A program made the position numbers and the translations under genes. The notes beneath the pieces are model-generated. The model saw only the letters and a list, made by a program, of their open reading frames with translations, was not told the DNA's origin and searched no databases. 64,000 nt of DNA from Bacteroidales bacterium UBA4893 (GTDB lineage Bacteria > Bacteroidota > Bacteroidia > Bacteroidales > P3). Positions 17,137 to 25,649 of the stretch are shown here, one piece after another. How positions within the stretch are numbered: position 1 is the stretch's first letter; each line of letters begins with the position of its first letter. The stretch is taken from positions 1 to 64,000 of the forward strand of contig DHCV01000019.1 in assembly GCA_002399025.1 (NCBI GenBank). Reading direction: 5' to 3'.

Positions 17137-18027
17137 TTATAGATATTTAATTGTATTATCCTCCTTTCTTGATTTAAGTTTTTCGACATATCTCTTTTTA
17201 CTGCTATACCAACGTCTTGGCAAGTCTCCTTTTAAACTATGAGCTTGATTGGGAGTTAAATAGTTTATGCTTGAATGAAGTCTTCTTTCATTGTAATATG
17301 TTATCTTCTCTCTTATTACTTGTTCAGCTTCATTTATATCTTTAAACTCCATATGGTTTAACCATTCTTGTTTTAATATACCATTTACTCTTTCAGCAAC
17401 AGCATTATCCTTAGGATCTGAGGTCTCAGTCATACTTATTCTAATACCATTATCTTTTAATATGTTGGTATAAGAAGTATAACAGTATTGAAAACCTCTG
17501 TCAGAATGATGTATTAAACCTCTCAGGTCAGTATTAGCCTCTTGTATAGCATTCCTTAAGGCTTGTTCAGTATAAGAGAATTTAAGTCTGGGAGCTAACA
17601 CCCAACTCATTATTCTCCTGGAATAGAGATCTGTTATTAATGATAGATAACAAAAACCTTTTTCTGTCCTGATATATGTTATATCACTTACCCATATTTG
17701 ATTACTCATGATAGGCTTAAGGTCTTTGATGATGTTATTATACTTAGGGTAGTTATGATTAGAGTCAGTAGTTCTTATACTTCTTTTCTTTTGTCTTAGC
17801 TTTAAGTTATACTGATCTAAAAGACTATAAAATGCATCTCTACCCATAGTAAAGTCATCTTTGAAGTGAGCTTTAACCATAAGATATAGCTTATATCCTC
17901 CTAATCGAGGAGAAAGCTCTCTCTCTGAACGCACAAAGTCTAAGACTAAGTGCTTAATAGTGTCTTTTTCAAAGTTCATCTTCTTTTGATAGAACGCCTG
18001 AGTACTTACACCAAACAGCTCACACAA
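17137..18027 (-). CDS. IS3-family transposase, OrfB (DDE integrase domain)
   Basis: 296 aa as an open frame from a TTG codon. The complete DD(35)E catalytic triad is present: Asp115 in WVSDITYI, Asp176 in HHSDRG and Glu212 in AVAERVNG, with exactly 35 residues between the last two. An HTH_21-like region (about 25-80) precedes the core, and the typical C-terminal YNERRLHSSINYLTP block follows. The frame continues upstream without a stop, in the -1 frame relative to orfA. The active enzyme is therefore expected as an OrfAB fusion made by ribosomal frameshifting at the A7 run (18081-18087). The gene looks intact. Confidence 0.9.
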   Translation of the reverse strand: MCELFGVSTQAFYQKKMNFEKDTIKHLVLDFVRSERELSPRLGGYKLYLMVKAHFKDDFTMGRDAFYSLLDQYNLKLRQKKRSIRTTDSNHNYPKYNNIIKDLKPIMSNQIWVSDITYIRTEKGFCYLSLITDLYSRRIMSWVLAPRLKFSYTEQALRNAIQEANTDLRGLIHHSDRGFQYCYTSYTNILKDNGIRISMTETSDPKDNAVAERVNGILKQEWLNHMEFKDINEAEQVIREKITYYNERRLHSSINYLTPNQAHSLKGDLPRRWYSSKKRYVEKLKSRKEDNTIKYL

Positions 18028-18062
18028 AGGTCTTAATTTATATCCCTCTGTGTGAAGCGTTC

Positions 18063-18443
18063 TTACTGTTTGGTGCCAGATTTTTTTCTTATGTCAATCT
18101 TAAACTCTTTCTCTGCTATATCTACCATAGTACGGTAGAAGTCTTTCTCCATATTAGCTTTGAATAGCTCTTTCTCTAACTCAGAGATACGTGCTTCATA
18201 TTCTTTGCTTGTATCATCCTTTGATACTTTTTTATAGCTCTTAGCTTTCATATCAGGTATAGGTATTGATAACTCTCTTTTATAAGGGTCTTTTATTCCC
18301 ATACGTTTCATCCACAATCTTATTGTGTCTGCATCTCCAATATTGTACTTTCTTGCTATAGAACTTTTGCTTGCTCCACTGCTCAGATAATCCTCGATTA
18401 TCTCTATACGAATTGTATCCGTAATCTTGCCTCTTTTATTCAT
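18063..18443 (-). CDS. IS3-family OrfA (helix-turn-helix)
   Basis: 126 aa from the ATG at 18443; the upstream in-frame TTG at 18467 is less likely. The N-terminal helix-turn-helix (YLSSGASKSSIARKYNIG, about residues 19-36) binds the IS ends. The C-terminal half contains a leucine-zipper-like coiled coil (SELEKELFKANMEKDFY). Near the 3' end it contains GAC ATA AGA AAA AAA TCT, where a -1 slip on A-AAA-AAA enters the orfB frame and reads through as KIWHQTVRTLHTEGYKLR. This is the standard IS3-family expression strategy. Confidence 0.88.
   Translation of the reverse strand: MNKRGKITDTIRIEIIEDYLSSGASKSSIARKYNIGDADTIRLWMKRMGIKDPYKRELSIPIPDMKAKSYKKVSKDDTSKEYEARISELEKELFKANMEKDFYRTMVDIAEKEFKIDIRKKSGTKQ
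18081..18087 (-). promoter_or_regulatory. Slippery A7 heptamer for -1 frameshift between orfA and orfB
   Basis: Seven T on plus (A7 on minus), phased as A-AAA-AAA in the orfA frame, 16 bases upstream of the orfA stop. orfB is in the -1 frame with no stop between, so the two ORFs are a programmed fusion rather than a mutated gene. Confidence 0.75.
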
Positions 18444-18534
18444 TTTTGTTACACTTTTTTTGAGCAAAAAGTGTCAACTTTTTTCAGTACAAGACAATTA
18501 ACTAGTTTTATCCCTTATTTTTCTGGCTTTATAA

Positions 18535-18590
18535 GTTAAGTTTATACTTTTTTTGTGCTAAAAGAATCAATTTAATTCAGTAAAAGAAAC
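18535..18590 (-). repeat. Degenerate second IS end next to the IS3 element
   Basis: Read on minus, TTTTACTGAATTAAATTGAT (from about 18584) and onward through GCACAAAAAAAGTATAAAC aligns closely with the left end of the neighbouring IS (TGTACTGAAAAAAGTTGACA, then GCTCAAAAAAAGTGTAAC), in the same orientation and 92 bp away. Probably the remnant of an older related copy. Confidence 0.6.
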
Positions 18591-18670
18591 TTTTGAGTAA
18601 AGATTTATTATGATTAAGAATAAAAGGATTTAGAAATTAAGAATAAAAGTTTATCATAAGACTATAAAGA

Positions 18671-18707
18671 AAAGAGGCTATCTGCACTTGAGCAAATAGC
18701 CTCTTTT
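18671..18707 (-). terminator. Terminator of the outer-membrane protein gene
   Basis: AAAGAGGCTAT (18671-18681) and ATAGCCTCTTT (18696-18706), 11-bp stem. Its 3' half and loop are nearly identical to the htpG terminator 830 bp away. Confidence 0.75.
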
Positions 18708-18737
18708 GGTTTATAAAGGATTCTAATCTCTTTAAAA

Positions 18738-19385
18738 TTACATCCTAAATTCTATCCCAGCCCATAGGCTATTGCTTGCAAATTTACCTACATCAGCCTT
18801 AATGTCTAATCCAGAATAGTAAACATTGCTTTTATAAACAGGGATATTATAACCTAAATATACTCCAACTTTTTCTTTCTTATTTTTTTGTTGGTAGTAA
18901 GTCCAAAGATATACTTTAACTGGGATAAATACATTCATAGAGGAAAAAGATAAGGCATGAACTCCCAATAAATACTCTCTGTTATAAACTAAATTGTCAA
19001 AACTAATTATGCCTCCTACATTAGCTTCCAATTCATATTCTTCTCTTTTAAGAAAAGAGTATCCTGCATTAAGCTCAAAATTTCCTCCATAAAGGTTTAG
19101 TGCTTGTTCATCTTTTAAATTGTTACCCAAAGCATAATTCATCTTATAAGCAGCAGTAAATCTTTCTCCAAAATACATTCCAACACCAAATCCAATGCTT
19201 GCCTGACCTATACTTTTTTTGTTGTAGTCAGAGAAATTAGCCTTCATGGAGTTGTTGAAATCGCTAAGATTGCTAATAAATCCAGCATTTATTCCTCCAG
19301 AGAAAAAGCTTTTCATTTTACTTTGGGCTTGAATACCACTTACTGAAATTAGTACAATGACTAATGCTAAACAAATTCTTTTCAT
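18738..19385 (-). CDS. Outer-membrane beta-barrel protein
   Basis: 215 aa. Signal peptide about 1-20 (ending GIQAQ). The remainder alternates amphipathic strands and turns typical of an eight-stranded OmpA/OprF-like barrel (for example IGFGVGMYFGERFTAAYKMNYAL) and ends with an aromatic/hydrophobic strand LWAGIEFRM, as needed for BAM recognition. Monocistronic on minus, with its own terminator. I cannot assign a specific role. Members of this broad group include PorT-like and porin-like proteins, but no signature distinguishes them here. Confidence 0.75.
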   Translation of the reverse strand: MKRICLALVIVLISVSGIQAQSKMKSFFSGGINAGFISNLSDFNNSMKANFSDYNKKSIGQASIGFGVGMYFGERFTAAYKMNYALGNNLKDEQALNLYGGNFELNAGYSFLKREEYELEANVGGIISFDNLVYNREYLLGVHALSFSSMNVFIPVKVYLWTYYQQKNKKEKVGVYLGYNIPVYKSNVYYSGLDIKADVGKFASNSLWAGIEFRM

Positions 19386-19491
19386 AAATAATTTTTTAAT
19401 TGATAAATATAAATAGTGTTTACTTAATTAGCTCTGTAATCAATTTAAATACCATTATTGAACTTTCATTCCTTTGCTTTTATTGTATATA

Positions 19492-19536
19492 TAAAGAAAA
19501 AAAGGCTAAATGCACTTAAGCAAATAGCCTCTTTTG
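19492..19536 (-). terminator. Terminator of htpG
   Basis: AGGCTA and TAGCCT form the stem around the loop AATGCACTTAAGCAAA. The plus-strand A run before it gives the T tail on minus. It shares more than 20 nt with the terminator at 18671-18707. Confidence 0.65.
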
Positions 19537-19558
19537 GTTGAAAAATAGAAGAAATATG

Positions 19559-21460
19559 TTATTTAATTATTCCAATTGAACGTTGGATAAAACTATTCAA
19601 AGCTTCACCTTTCAATAGTCCTTGGCTTAAAAGAGCAAGGTCTTTTAGTTGAGAAAGGATTTGAGTTTGCTTGTCTTTGTCCTCTTCTTTCAAAACTTCG
19701 CTCATTAGAGGATGATTGGTGTTTACAACCAAATTGTAGTTTTCTGGCATTTCTCCATAAAGTGAAGCCATTCCACCTCCACCCATTTCACTCATTTCCT
19801 TCATTCTTCTCATAAATTCATTTTGAGTTATGGTTAATGGACTGTCAGTTTCGTTAAGACTTTCCATGACAACATTGAACTTTTGTTTGTCAACTTGTCC
19901 TTCAACCATTTCTTTAAGAGTTTTGGTTTCTTCTTCGTTAAGTTTTGAAGGGATAACTTCATCTTTTGGAATTAGCTTGTCAATAACATCACTGTCAATT
20001 CTAACAAATCTGCTATCACTTAGTTTTTGTTCCATTAGATTAACAAAGTGATTATCCAATATTCCATCCATTAACAATACATCATAGCCTTTGTCTTTTG
20101 CAGCTTGAATATAGGCATATTGAGAATCTGTATTATTGGCATAAAGATAAACTAACTTCTTATCCTTATCGGTTTGAACAGGTTTTATTTTGTTTGTATA
20201 GTCTTCAATAGAGTAGTATTCGGAAGCTATATTCTTAAACATATAAATCTTTTCTGCTCTTTGATAGAACTTTTCATCTGAAAGCATACCATATTCAATA
20301 AATATCTTTAAGTCATCCCATTTCTTGTTATACTCTTCTCTGTCGTTCTTATATATTTCATCCAACTTGTCAGCAACCTTCTTTGTTATGTGAGAAGAAA
20401 TCTTTTTAACATTAGAGTCTGATTGTAGGTAAGAACGAGAAACGTTAAGTGGAATATCTGGAGAATCTAAAACTCCACGAAGTAACATCATATAATCAGG
20501 AACAACTCCTTCAACGCTGTCAGTAACGAATACCTGATTGCAGTATAATTGAATCTTGTCTTTTGCAGGGTCGATGTTCCTCTTTACTTTTGGGAAATAA
20601 AGAATACCTGTCAGATTAAATGGATAGTCAACATTTAGATGAATATGGAATAAAGGTTCATCAAAGTTCATTGGATAAAGCTCTCTGTAAAATTCATTGT
20701 AGTCTTCTTCTTTAAGGTCTGCAGGTTTTTTCTTCCAAAGAGGTTGAGTGTTGTTAATTATTCTTGGTTTTGTTTTTTGAACTCTTTTTGGATTGCCTTT
20801 ATCATCCTTTTCTTCTTCAGAGTCTTCCCAGTAGGTTTCTTCTCCAAAGCGGATTTCAATAGGCATAAACTTACAATACTTTTTCAATAATTCAAGTATT
20901 CTTCCTTCTTCCAAAAACTCTTCGTTTTCAGAGTCTATGTGCATCACTATTTCAGTTCCACGCTCTTCTTTTTCTATCTCGTCAATTGTATATTCTGTAT
21001 CTCCATCGCACCACCAACGAACTGCCTTGCTGTCTTCTAAAAATGATTTTGTTTTAAACTCAACTTCCTTACTAACCATAAATGAAGAATAGAAACCAAG
21101 ACCAAAATGTCCTATAAGTTGGTTTTGCTCCAATTCGCTCTTACCCTTAAACTTCTCAACAAACTCTTCTGCACCAGAGAATGCAATTTGGTTAATGTAT
21201 TTGTCAACTTCATCTTGAGTCATTCCAATACCTCTGTCAATTACAGATAGAGTTTTTTTCTTCTTGTCAATCTTAACCTCAATTGTTAAATCTCCAAGTT
21301 CACCCTTAAATTGTCCTAAAGATGCAAGAGTTTTAAGTTTTTGAGTAGCATCAACAGCGTTTGCCACAATTTCTCTTAAGAATATTTCGTGGTCGGAGTA
21401 AAGAAATTTCTTGATAATAGGAAAGATGTTTTCCGTCTTTACGTTAATATTACCTTTCAT
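19559..21460 (-). CDS. htpG: Molecular chaperone HtpG (Hsp90)
   Basis: 633 aa, a usual length for bacterial Hsp90. The N-terminal GHKL ATPase has REIVANAVDATQKL, DRGIGMTQDEV and the ATP-lid GHFGLGFYSSFMV. The middle domain includes the catalytic-Arg loop region NVSRSYLQSD. A Lys/Glu-rich linker (about 212-235, EEEKDDKGNPKRVQK) and a C-terminal dimerisation domain follow. It is a cytoplasmic ATP-driven chaperone and is monocistronic. The upstream palindrome-like TGACATTTTGACA (21561-21549 on minus) resembles the one before dnaK. Confidence 0.97.
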   Translation of the reverse strand: MKGNINVKTENIFPIIKKFLYSDHEIFLREIVANAVDATQKLKTLASLGQFKGELGDLTIEVKIDKKKKTLSVIDRGIGMTQDEVDKYINQIAFSGAEEFVEKFKGKSELEQNQLIGHFGLGFYSSFMVSKEVEFKTKSFLEDSKAVRWWCDGDTEYTIDEIEKEERGTEIVMHIDSENEEFLEEGRILELLKKYCKFMPIEIRFGEETYWEDSEEEKDDKGNPKRVQKTKPRIINNTQPLWKKKPADLKEEDYNEFYRELYPMNFDEPLFHIHLNVDYPFNLTGILYFPKVKRNIDPAKDKIQLYCNQVFVTDSVEGVVPDYMMLLRGVLDSPDIPLNVSRSYLQSDSNVKKISSHITKKVADKLDEIYKNDREEYNKKWDDLKIFIEYGMLSDEKFYQRAEKIYMFKNIASEYYSIEDYTNKIKPVQTDKDKKLVYLYANNTDSQYAYIQAAKDKGYDVLLMDGILDNHFVNLMEQKLSDSRFVRIDSDVIDKLIPKDEVIPSKLNEEETKTLKEMVEGQVDKQKFNVVMESLNETDSPLTITQNEFMRRMKEMSEMGGGGMASLYGEMPENYNLVVNTNHPLMSEVLKEEDKDKQTQILSQLKDLALLSQGLLKGEALNSFIQRSIGIIK

Positions 21461-21548
21461 AGTTTTGTGTTATATTTGTTTGTTATTTAATTCACGTTTC
21501 AAAGTCTTATCCATAGTCAATCAATCATTATACCAATACGATTTCTTG

Positions 21549-21561
21549 TGTCAAAATGTCA
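21549..21561 (-). promoter_or_regulatory. Possible stress operator upstream of htpG
   Basis: Minus-strand TGACATTTTGACA differs at three positions from the perfect palindrome TGACATAATGTCA before dnaK. It is 89 bp upstream of the htpG start. Shared regulation is inference. Confidence 0.3.
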
Positions 21562-21634
21562 GAAAATAGGTGATTTGGACATTCAATAACGAGAATAATT
21601 GTATCTTTGAAATCTGATTTAAAAGTATACTATT

Positions 21635-23050
21635 ATGGAATTTCTATTGATAATCATAACCTTAATTGCGGTCATTATCGTCTTTGTGTTGGTGTTTTTT
21701 CTTCTTAAGAAGGGTGCCACTAAAGAGCGGCTGACCCAGTTAGAGACCTCTTTCAGCATATTAGAATCAAGTTCTAAGACTCTGGAATCAAAGAATAATG
21801 AATTAGAATCAGCTTATAATTCAGCCCAAAGAGAGAACTCCTCATTGATGACAGAGCTTAATAATAACCTTGAAAGACTTCAAGAAGAGAGGAGTAAAAG
21901 CTTGGAGCTAAGCTCACAACTCGAGCAAGAGAGGGTTAGGAACAGTCAATTAGCAATTGAGAACAGCAAGATTTTAGCCAATAATGAGGCTTTGCAGGAG
22001 AAGCAAAAAGACCTTCGCAAGGAGTTCGAACAGCTGCAAATGGCTGCACGTTTGGAGTTTGAGAAGACAGCAAATGAAATACTTTTGGATAAGACATCGA
22101 AGTTTACGGAGGTAAATAAGGTAAATATTGAATCCCTCTTAAAGCCTTTAGACTTAAGTATAAAGGAGTTTAGGGAGAATGTAAATAAGAATCTTACGGA
22201 GGAAACTAAGCAGAGAACATCCCTTGAAATCGAGATAAAGAAGATAATGGAACAAACAAATCTTGTTTCAGAACAAGCCAATAATTTAGCATCAGCACTT
22301 AAAGGAGAGAACAAGAGAGCGGGCAATTGGGGAGAGAATGTTTTAGAAACCATACTCCAGAACACGGGATTAATGAGGGGCGAACACTACACAACTCAGG
22401 ACGTACACTACAATGAAGAAGATAGAAAGATAATCCCCGACGTGATAATAAATCTTCCAGATGAGAGGAAGGTTATAATAGATTCAAAGGTCTCGCTTGT
22501 TGCTTATGATAACTATTTTTCTTCCGAAACAGAGGAGGGACAAAAGCAAGAGTTGTCCAAACATATAGCATCCATACGTCAGCATATAAGCGAATTGAGC
22601 CAGAAAAAGTACGATCAGATAAAGGGAAGTCTTGGATTTGTTATGATGTTTGTCCCAATTGAGTCGGCTTATTTATTAGCAATGCAGAACGATAGAGAAT
22701 TGTGGAACTATGCCTATAAAAAGAATATTTTACTTGTTTCTTCCACAACACTTATCTCCACTCTTAGGATATTTGCAGACCTTTGGAGGACAGATAAGCT
22801 CAACAAGAATGCAGAAAAGATAATTGAAAGCAGTGGTAAGATGTATGAGAAATTAATGCTTTTCTTGGAGTCTTTTGAGGAAATTGGGGATAGACTTTCG
22901 AAGACTCATGATACCTATAATAAAGCATTTAACCAACTAAGAGAAGGAAGAGGCAACCTAATTAAGCAAGCTGAAGACATAAAGACATTAGGAGTTAAGA
23001 CTACTAAAACCCTGTCTGAGAAGTTTGAAGATTACGATAATGAGCTATAG
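21635..23050 (+). CDS. rmuC: RmuC-family DNA recombination protein
   Basis: 471 aa. One N-terminal membrane segment (about 4-26, FVLVFFLLKK end), then a long coiled coil (about 35-150), then the RmuC nuclease-like core (about 200-430). The core shows the conserved NWGENVLETILQNTGL, the PDVIINLPDERKVIIDSKV motif with the PD-(D/E)XK-type Asp and Lys, and FVPIESAYLLA. E. coli RmuC limits recombination between inverted repeats and counters some mobile elements. The C-terminal end overlaps the convergent aspartate kinase gene by 6 bp. Confidence 0.92.
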   Translation: MEFLLIIITLIAVIIVFVLVFFLLKKGATKERLTQLETSFSILESSSKTLESKNNELESAYNSAQRENSSLMTELNNNLERLQEERSKSLELSSQLEQERVRNSQLAIENSKILANNEALQEKQKDLRKEFEQLQMAARLEFEKTANEILLDKTSKFTEVNKVNIESLLKPLDLSIKEFRENVNKNLTEETKQRTSLEIEIKKIMEQTNLVSEQANNLASALKGENKRAGNWGENVLETILQNTGLMRGEHYTTQDVHYNEEDRKIIPDVIINLPDERKVIIDSKVSLVAYDNYFSSETEEGQKQELSKHIASIRQHISELSQKKYDQIKGSLGFVMMFVPIESAYLLAMQNDRELWNYAYKKNILLVSSTTLISTLRIFADLWRTDKLNKNAEKIIESSGKMYEKLMLFLESFEEIGDRLSKTHDTYNKAFNQLREGRGNLIKQAEDIKTLGVKTTKTLSEKFEDYDNEL

Positions 23051-24322
23051 TTTCACCAAGAACTGAGCCGTAAGACGTGAACGTTGTTCAATAATTAGCT
23101 TCTTTCCTTTTATTAAATTCCTTATGGCGTCCTCTGTATATCGGCGTATTGTTATTAGCCTTAAGTTTCTATTATACTTCACCGAATAAGAGACAGAAAG
23201 CTCTGTTATCAGTCTTTGAAGCAGGTCATCTTTAATAGGATCGAAGCATACAGAATAGCTAAGTGCGGAGTTTTGCATAAGGTTTATCTTAATCCCATAT
23301 CTTGCAAATAGGGCAAATATATTAGAGAGATTTTCCTCAACAACAAAAGAAAAGTCCTTCGGAAATATAGACAATAGTGTTTGATTATCCTTGAAAATAT
23401 AGCTTGGCATCAAAGGCTTGGTATTGGAACAACAGTCAATCCTTGTGCCTTCATCTTTTGGAGAAAGGAAGCTTTTCACATATAGTGGTATGGATAGATT
23501 TTCTAATGGCTTAATAGTTTTTGGGTGGATTATAGATGCACCATAGTAAGAAAGCTCAATTGCTTCGCTGTATGGCACCTGTTCAAACTTCCTTGTATCT
23601 TCAAAATATTTTGGATCAGCATTCAAAAGTCCAGGTACATCTTTCCAAATAGTAACGCTTTTTGCCCTTAGGCAATAAGCAAAAACAGCAGCACTAAAAT
23701 CAGACCCTTCTCTTCCAAGAGTAGTCGTTTCATTATTTTCACCTCCTCCAATAAAGCCTTGTGTAATTATTGTATCAACACTTTCAAATATTGTCAAAAT
23801 AGACTTAGTTATGTTCTTTTGTGTATCACCCCACAATACCTTTGCTCTTCTGTAAGAATTATTTGTTTTGATATGATTCGTGGCTAAAACAAAGCTATGC
23901 TCTAAGCCAATTTCCTCAAAGTATTTTGAGATTATTGTTGTCCCAATTATCTCTCCGTAAGAAACAATTGAGTCATAATTCTTGTCATAATTCTTATCAA
24001 TATTATAAGATAAAAGCTTTTCCTCTATTTCTTTGTAAGTATTTTCAATATAAGTTTCTAAGTATTCATTCCCTTTAGGAAAAAGGTTATTAATAATTTC
24101 TTTATGGTAGTTTTTTGAGTTTTCAATAATAGATTCATCAATAGTTTTCTTTTCTACAAAACTATTTAAAACTAATTCTAAGCTATTTGTAGTTTTCCCC
24201 ATTGCAGAAACAACAATTAATCTTTTTTTCTTTTCAGAAAGAATAATTGATGCAACATTTCTTATAGCCTCAGCACTATTAACCGAAGCACCTCCAAATT
24301 TTTCTACAAATATTTCAAACAT
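23045..24322 (-). CDS. lysC: Aspartate kinase (monofunctional)
   Basis: 425 aa. Catalyses ATP-dependent phosphorylation of aspartate, the first step to lysine, threonine, methionine and diaminopimelate. The kinase domain starts with VEKFGGASVNSAEAI (KFGGTSV in most relatives; here Ala replaces Thr). It has the GREGSDFSAAVFA substrate loop (about residues 225-237) and the PGLLNADPKYF segment. The C-terminal about 120 residues are ACT-like but short and diverged, so feedback control may be altered. It is monofunctional, with no homoserine dehydrogenase domain. It converges with rmuC. Confidence 0.88.
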   Translation of the reverse strand: MFEIFVEKFGGASVNSAEAIRNVASIILSEKKKRLIVVSAMGKTTNSLELVLNSFVEKKTIDESIIENSKNYHKEIINNLFPKGNEYLETYIENTYKEIEEKLLSYNIDKNYDKNYDSIVSYGEIIGTTIISKYFEEIGLEHSFVLATNHIKTNNSYRRAKVLWGDTQKNITKSILTIFESVDTIITQGFIGGGENNETTTLGREGSDFSAAVFAYCLRAKSVTIWKDVPGLLNADPKYFEDTRKFEQVPYSEAIELSYYGASIIHPKTIKPLENLSIPLYVKSFLSPKDEGTRIDCCSNTKPLMPSYIFKDNQTLLSIFPKDFSFVVEENLSNIFALFARYGIKINLMQNSALSYSVCFDPIKDDLLQRLITELSVSYSVKYNRNLRLITIRRYTEDAIRNLIKGKKLIIEQRSRLTAQFLVKL

Positions 24323-24393
24323 ACATTTTGCAATTTATCGGCAAAAATAATAAAAACTTTGTATATTTGCACCTAAATTAAGTTTTCTACAAA

Positions 24394-25278
24394 ATGACTA
24401 AGAAAAGACAGAAAATCTTTAATCCTGTAGCTCTATGGAGTGCCAATTTCTCAACTGTATTGAGTATTGCACTTGTTCTTTTTATGTTAGGCTTTATGCT
24501 TACCTTCATTTATCATGCCTTTACTGCCTCCAATAACCTTAAGGAAAATGTGTCTTTTACGATTTATTTGATGGATGACACAAAGGAAGAAGATGCACTT
24601 AGCTTTGAGAAAGAGCTGAAGAAAAACAAAAATGTTAAATCTACTCAATACATTTCTTCAGAACAAGCAGCTCAAATAATGAGTGAGGTTATGGGGGAAA
24701 ATCATCTTGAGGTTTTGGGCTCTACTAATCCTTATGCAGCTTCAATAGTCGTTAACCTTAAGGCTGAATCACTTAATTATACAACTATCAAACGTTTCAT
24801 CACAAGCCTCGAAGCCAAAGATGTGGTTGATCATGTTGATTATCGCCAAGACTTAGTTAAGGATATTAATAATGCTGTTTATAATGTAACTGCTTTTATT
24901 CTTGCTTTCATAATCTGTCTTTTGATAATTGCAATAACTCTAATAAACCATACAATTAGACTAACAATTTACTCCAAGAGATTTCTTATACGCTCAATGG
25001 AATTGGTAGGAGCAAAGCCTGGTTTTATCCGCAAGCCTTTCCTTCTTAAAGGATTATTCTTTGGATTAATAGGAGGATTAATTGCAAATGTTCTTCTTCT
25101 TGGAATAATATTTTGGATAAGCAGGAAATACCCTCTACTAATAACTCCTGAGAATTACCCAATTTATGGAATGATTGCTATAGCTATTCTTGGATTTGGA
25201 ATATTGCTTGCCTTCATCTCAACCTTTATTTCTGTGTTTAGGTTTATGTACCTAAGAGACGAGAAACTTTATAGATAA
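24394..25278 (+). CDS. ftsX: Cell division protein FtsX
   Basis: 294 aa. Membrane partner of the ATPase FtsE, transmitting ATP hydrolysis to periplasmic cell-wall hydrolases. Topology is typical: TM1 (about 20-42), a periplasmic domain with the YISSEQAAQIMSEVMG motif (about 45-160), then three TMs (about 170-190, 217-241 and 258-280). It heads a plus-strand unit with the DUF3098-like gene (23 bp gap), uppP and truB, an arrangement common in Bacteroidota. ftsE is not adjacent. A TATATTTG -7-like box lies at 24362-24369. Confidence 0.92.
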   Translation: MTKKRQKIFNPVALWSANFSTVLSIALVLFMLGFMLTFIYHAFTASNNLKENVSFTIYLMDDTKEEDALSFEKELKKNKNVKSTQYISSEQAAQIMSEVMGENHLEVLGSTNPYAASIVVNLKAESLNYTTIKRFITSLEAKDVVDHVDYRQDLVKDINNAVYNVTAFILAFIICLLIIAITLINHTIRLTIYSKRFLIRSMELVGAKPGFIRKPFLLKGLFFGLIGGLIANVLLLGIIFWISRKYPLLITPENYPIYGMIAIAILGFGILLAFISTFISVFRFMYLRDEKLYR

Positions 25279-25301
25279 AAATATATTAAAACATAATTAT
25301 T

Positions 25302-25634
25302 ATGGCAAATATAAAAAAAACATCTTCAACAAAACCTAATAATAGTCCAAGGGTAAGCCAATCTTTTACACCAAAACTGAAACCAAAATTTGATTTTGCA
25401 TTTGAAAGAATAAACTATATTTGGATGTTAGTAGGGATTGCATTATTGGCACTTGGTTATATTCTTCTTATTGGAGGAGGCTCCGATGATCCAGATGTGT
25501 TTAACTACTCTTTGTTTAATGCTCAAAGATTAGTTGTTGCACCTATTCTTATGGTCGCAGGAATTGTTGTCGAGGTTTATGCAATTTTACTGAAACCAAA
25601 GCAAAATAATCAAGAAGATACTCCAAAAGATTAA
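25302..25634 (+). CDS. DUF3098-family small membrane protein
   Basis: 110 aa. A basic, Ser/Pro/Lys-rich N-terminus (about 1-36) is followed by two transmembrane segments (about 42-60 and 78-98). The loop between them carries GGGSDDPDVFNYSLFNAQRLVVAPILMV, which fits the DUF3098 family found between ftsX and uppP in Bacteroidota. Function unknown. The conserved neighbourhood suggests an envelope or cell-wall role (inference). Confidence 0.82.
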   Translation: MANIKKTSSTKPNNSPRVSQSFTPKLKPKFDFAFERINYIWMLVGIALLALGYILLIGGGSDDPDVFNYSLFNAQRLVVAPILMVAGIVVEVYAILLKPKQNNQEDTPKD

Positions 25635-25649
25635 TAATATAATATTTGA

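Larger units (their letters stand above)
16931..18491 (-). mobile_element. IS3-family insertion sequence
   Basis: About 1.56 kb and transcribed on minus. The left end read inward on minus from 18491 is TGTACTGAAAAAAGTTGACA. The inward-facing match on plus from 16931 is TTTCCTGAAATAGGTTTACA, so the pair is an imperfect inverted repeat of about 26 bp. It contains orfA, orfB with the DDE triad, a slippery A7 and a strong hairpin past orfB. No convincing target-site duplication is seen, so the right boundary is tentative and may belong to an older related element (see 18535-18590). Confidence 0.75.

Noticed and set aside
17137..18443. IS transposase as a frameshifted pseudogene
   Set aside because: The orfA-to-orfB shift is in the -1 direction at an A-AAA-AAA heptamer with both frames otherwise intact, the normal programmed frameshift of IS3 elements.
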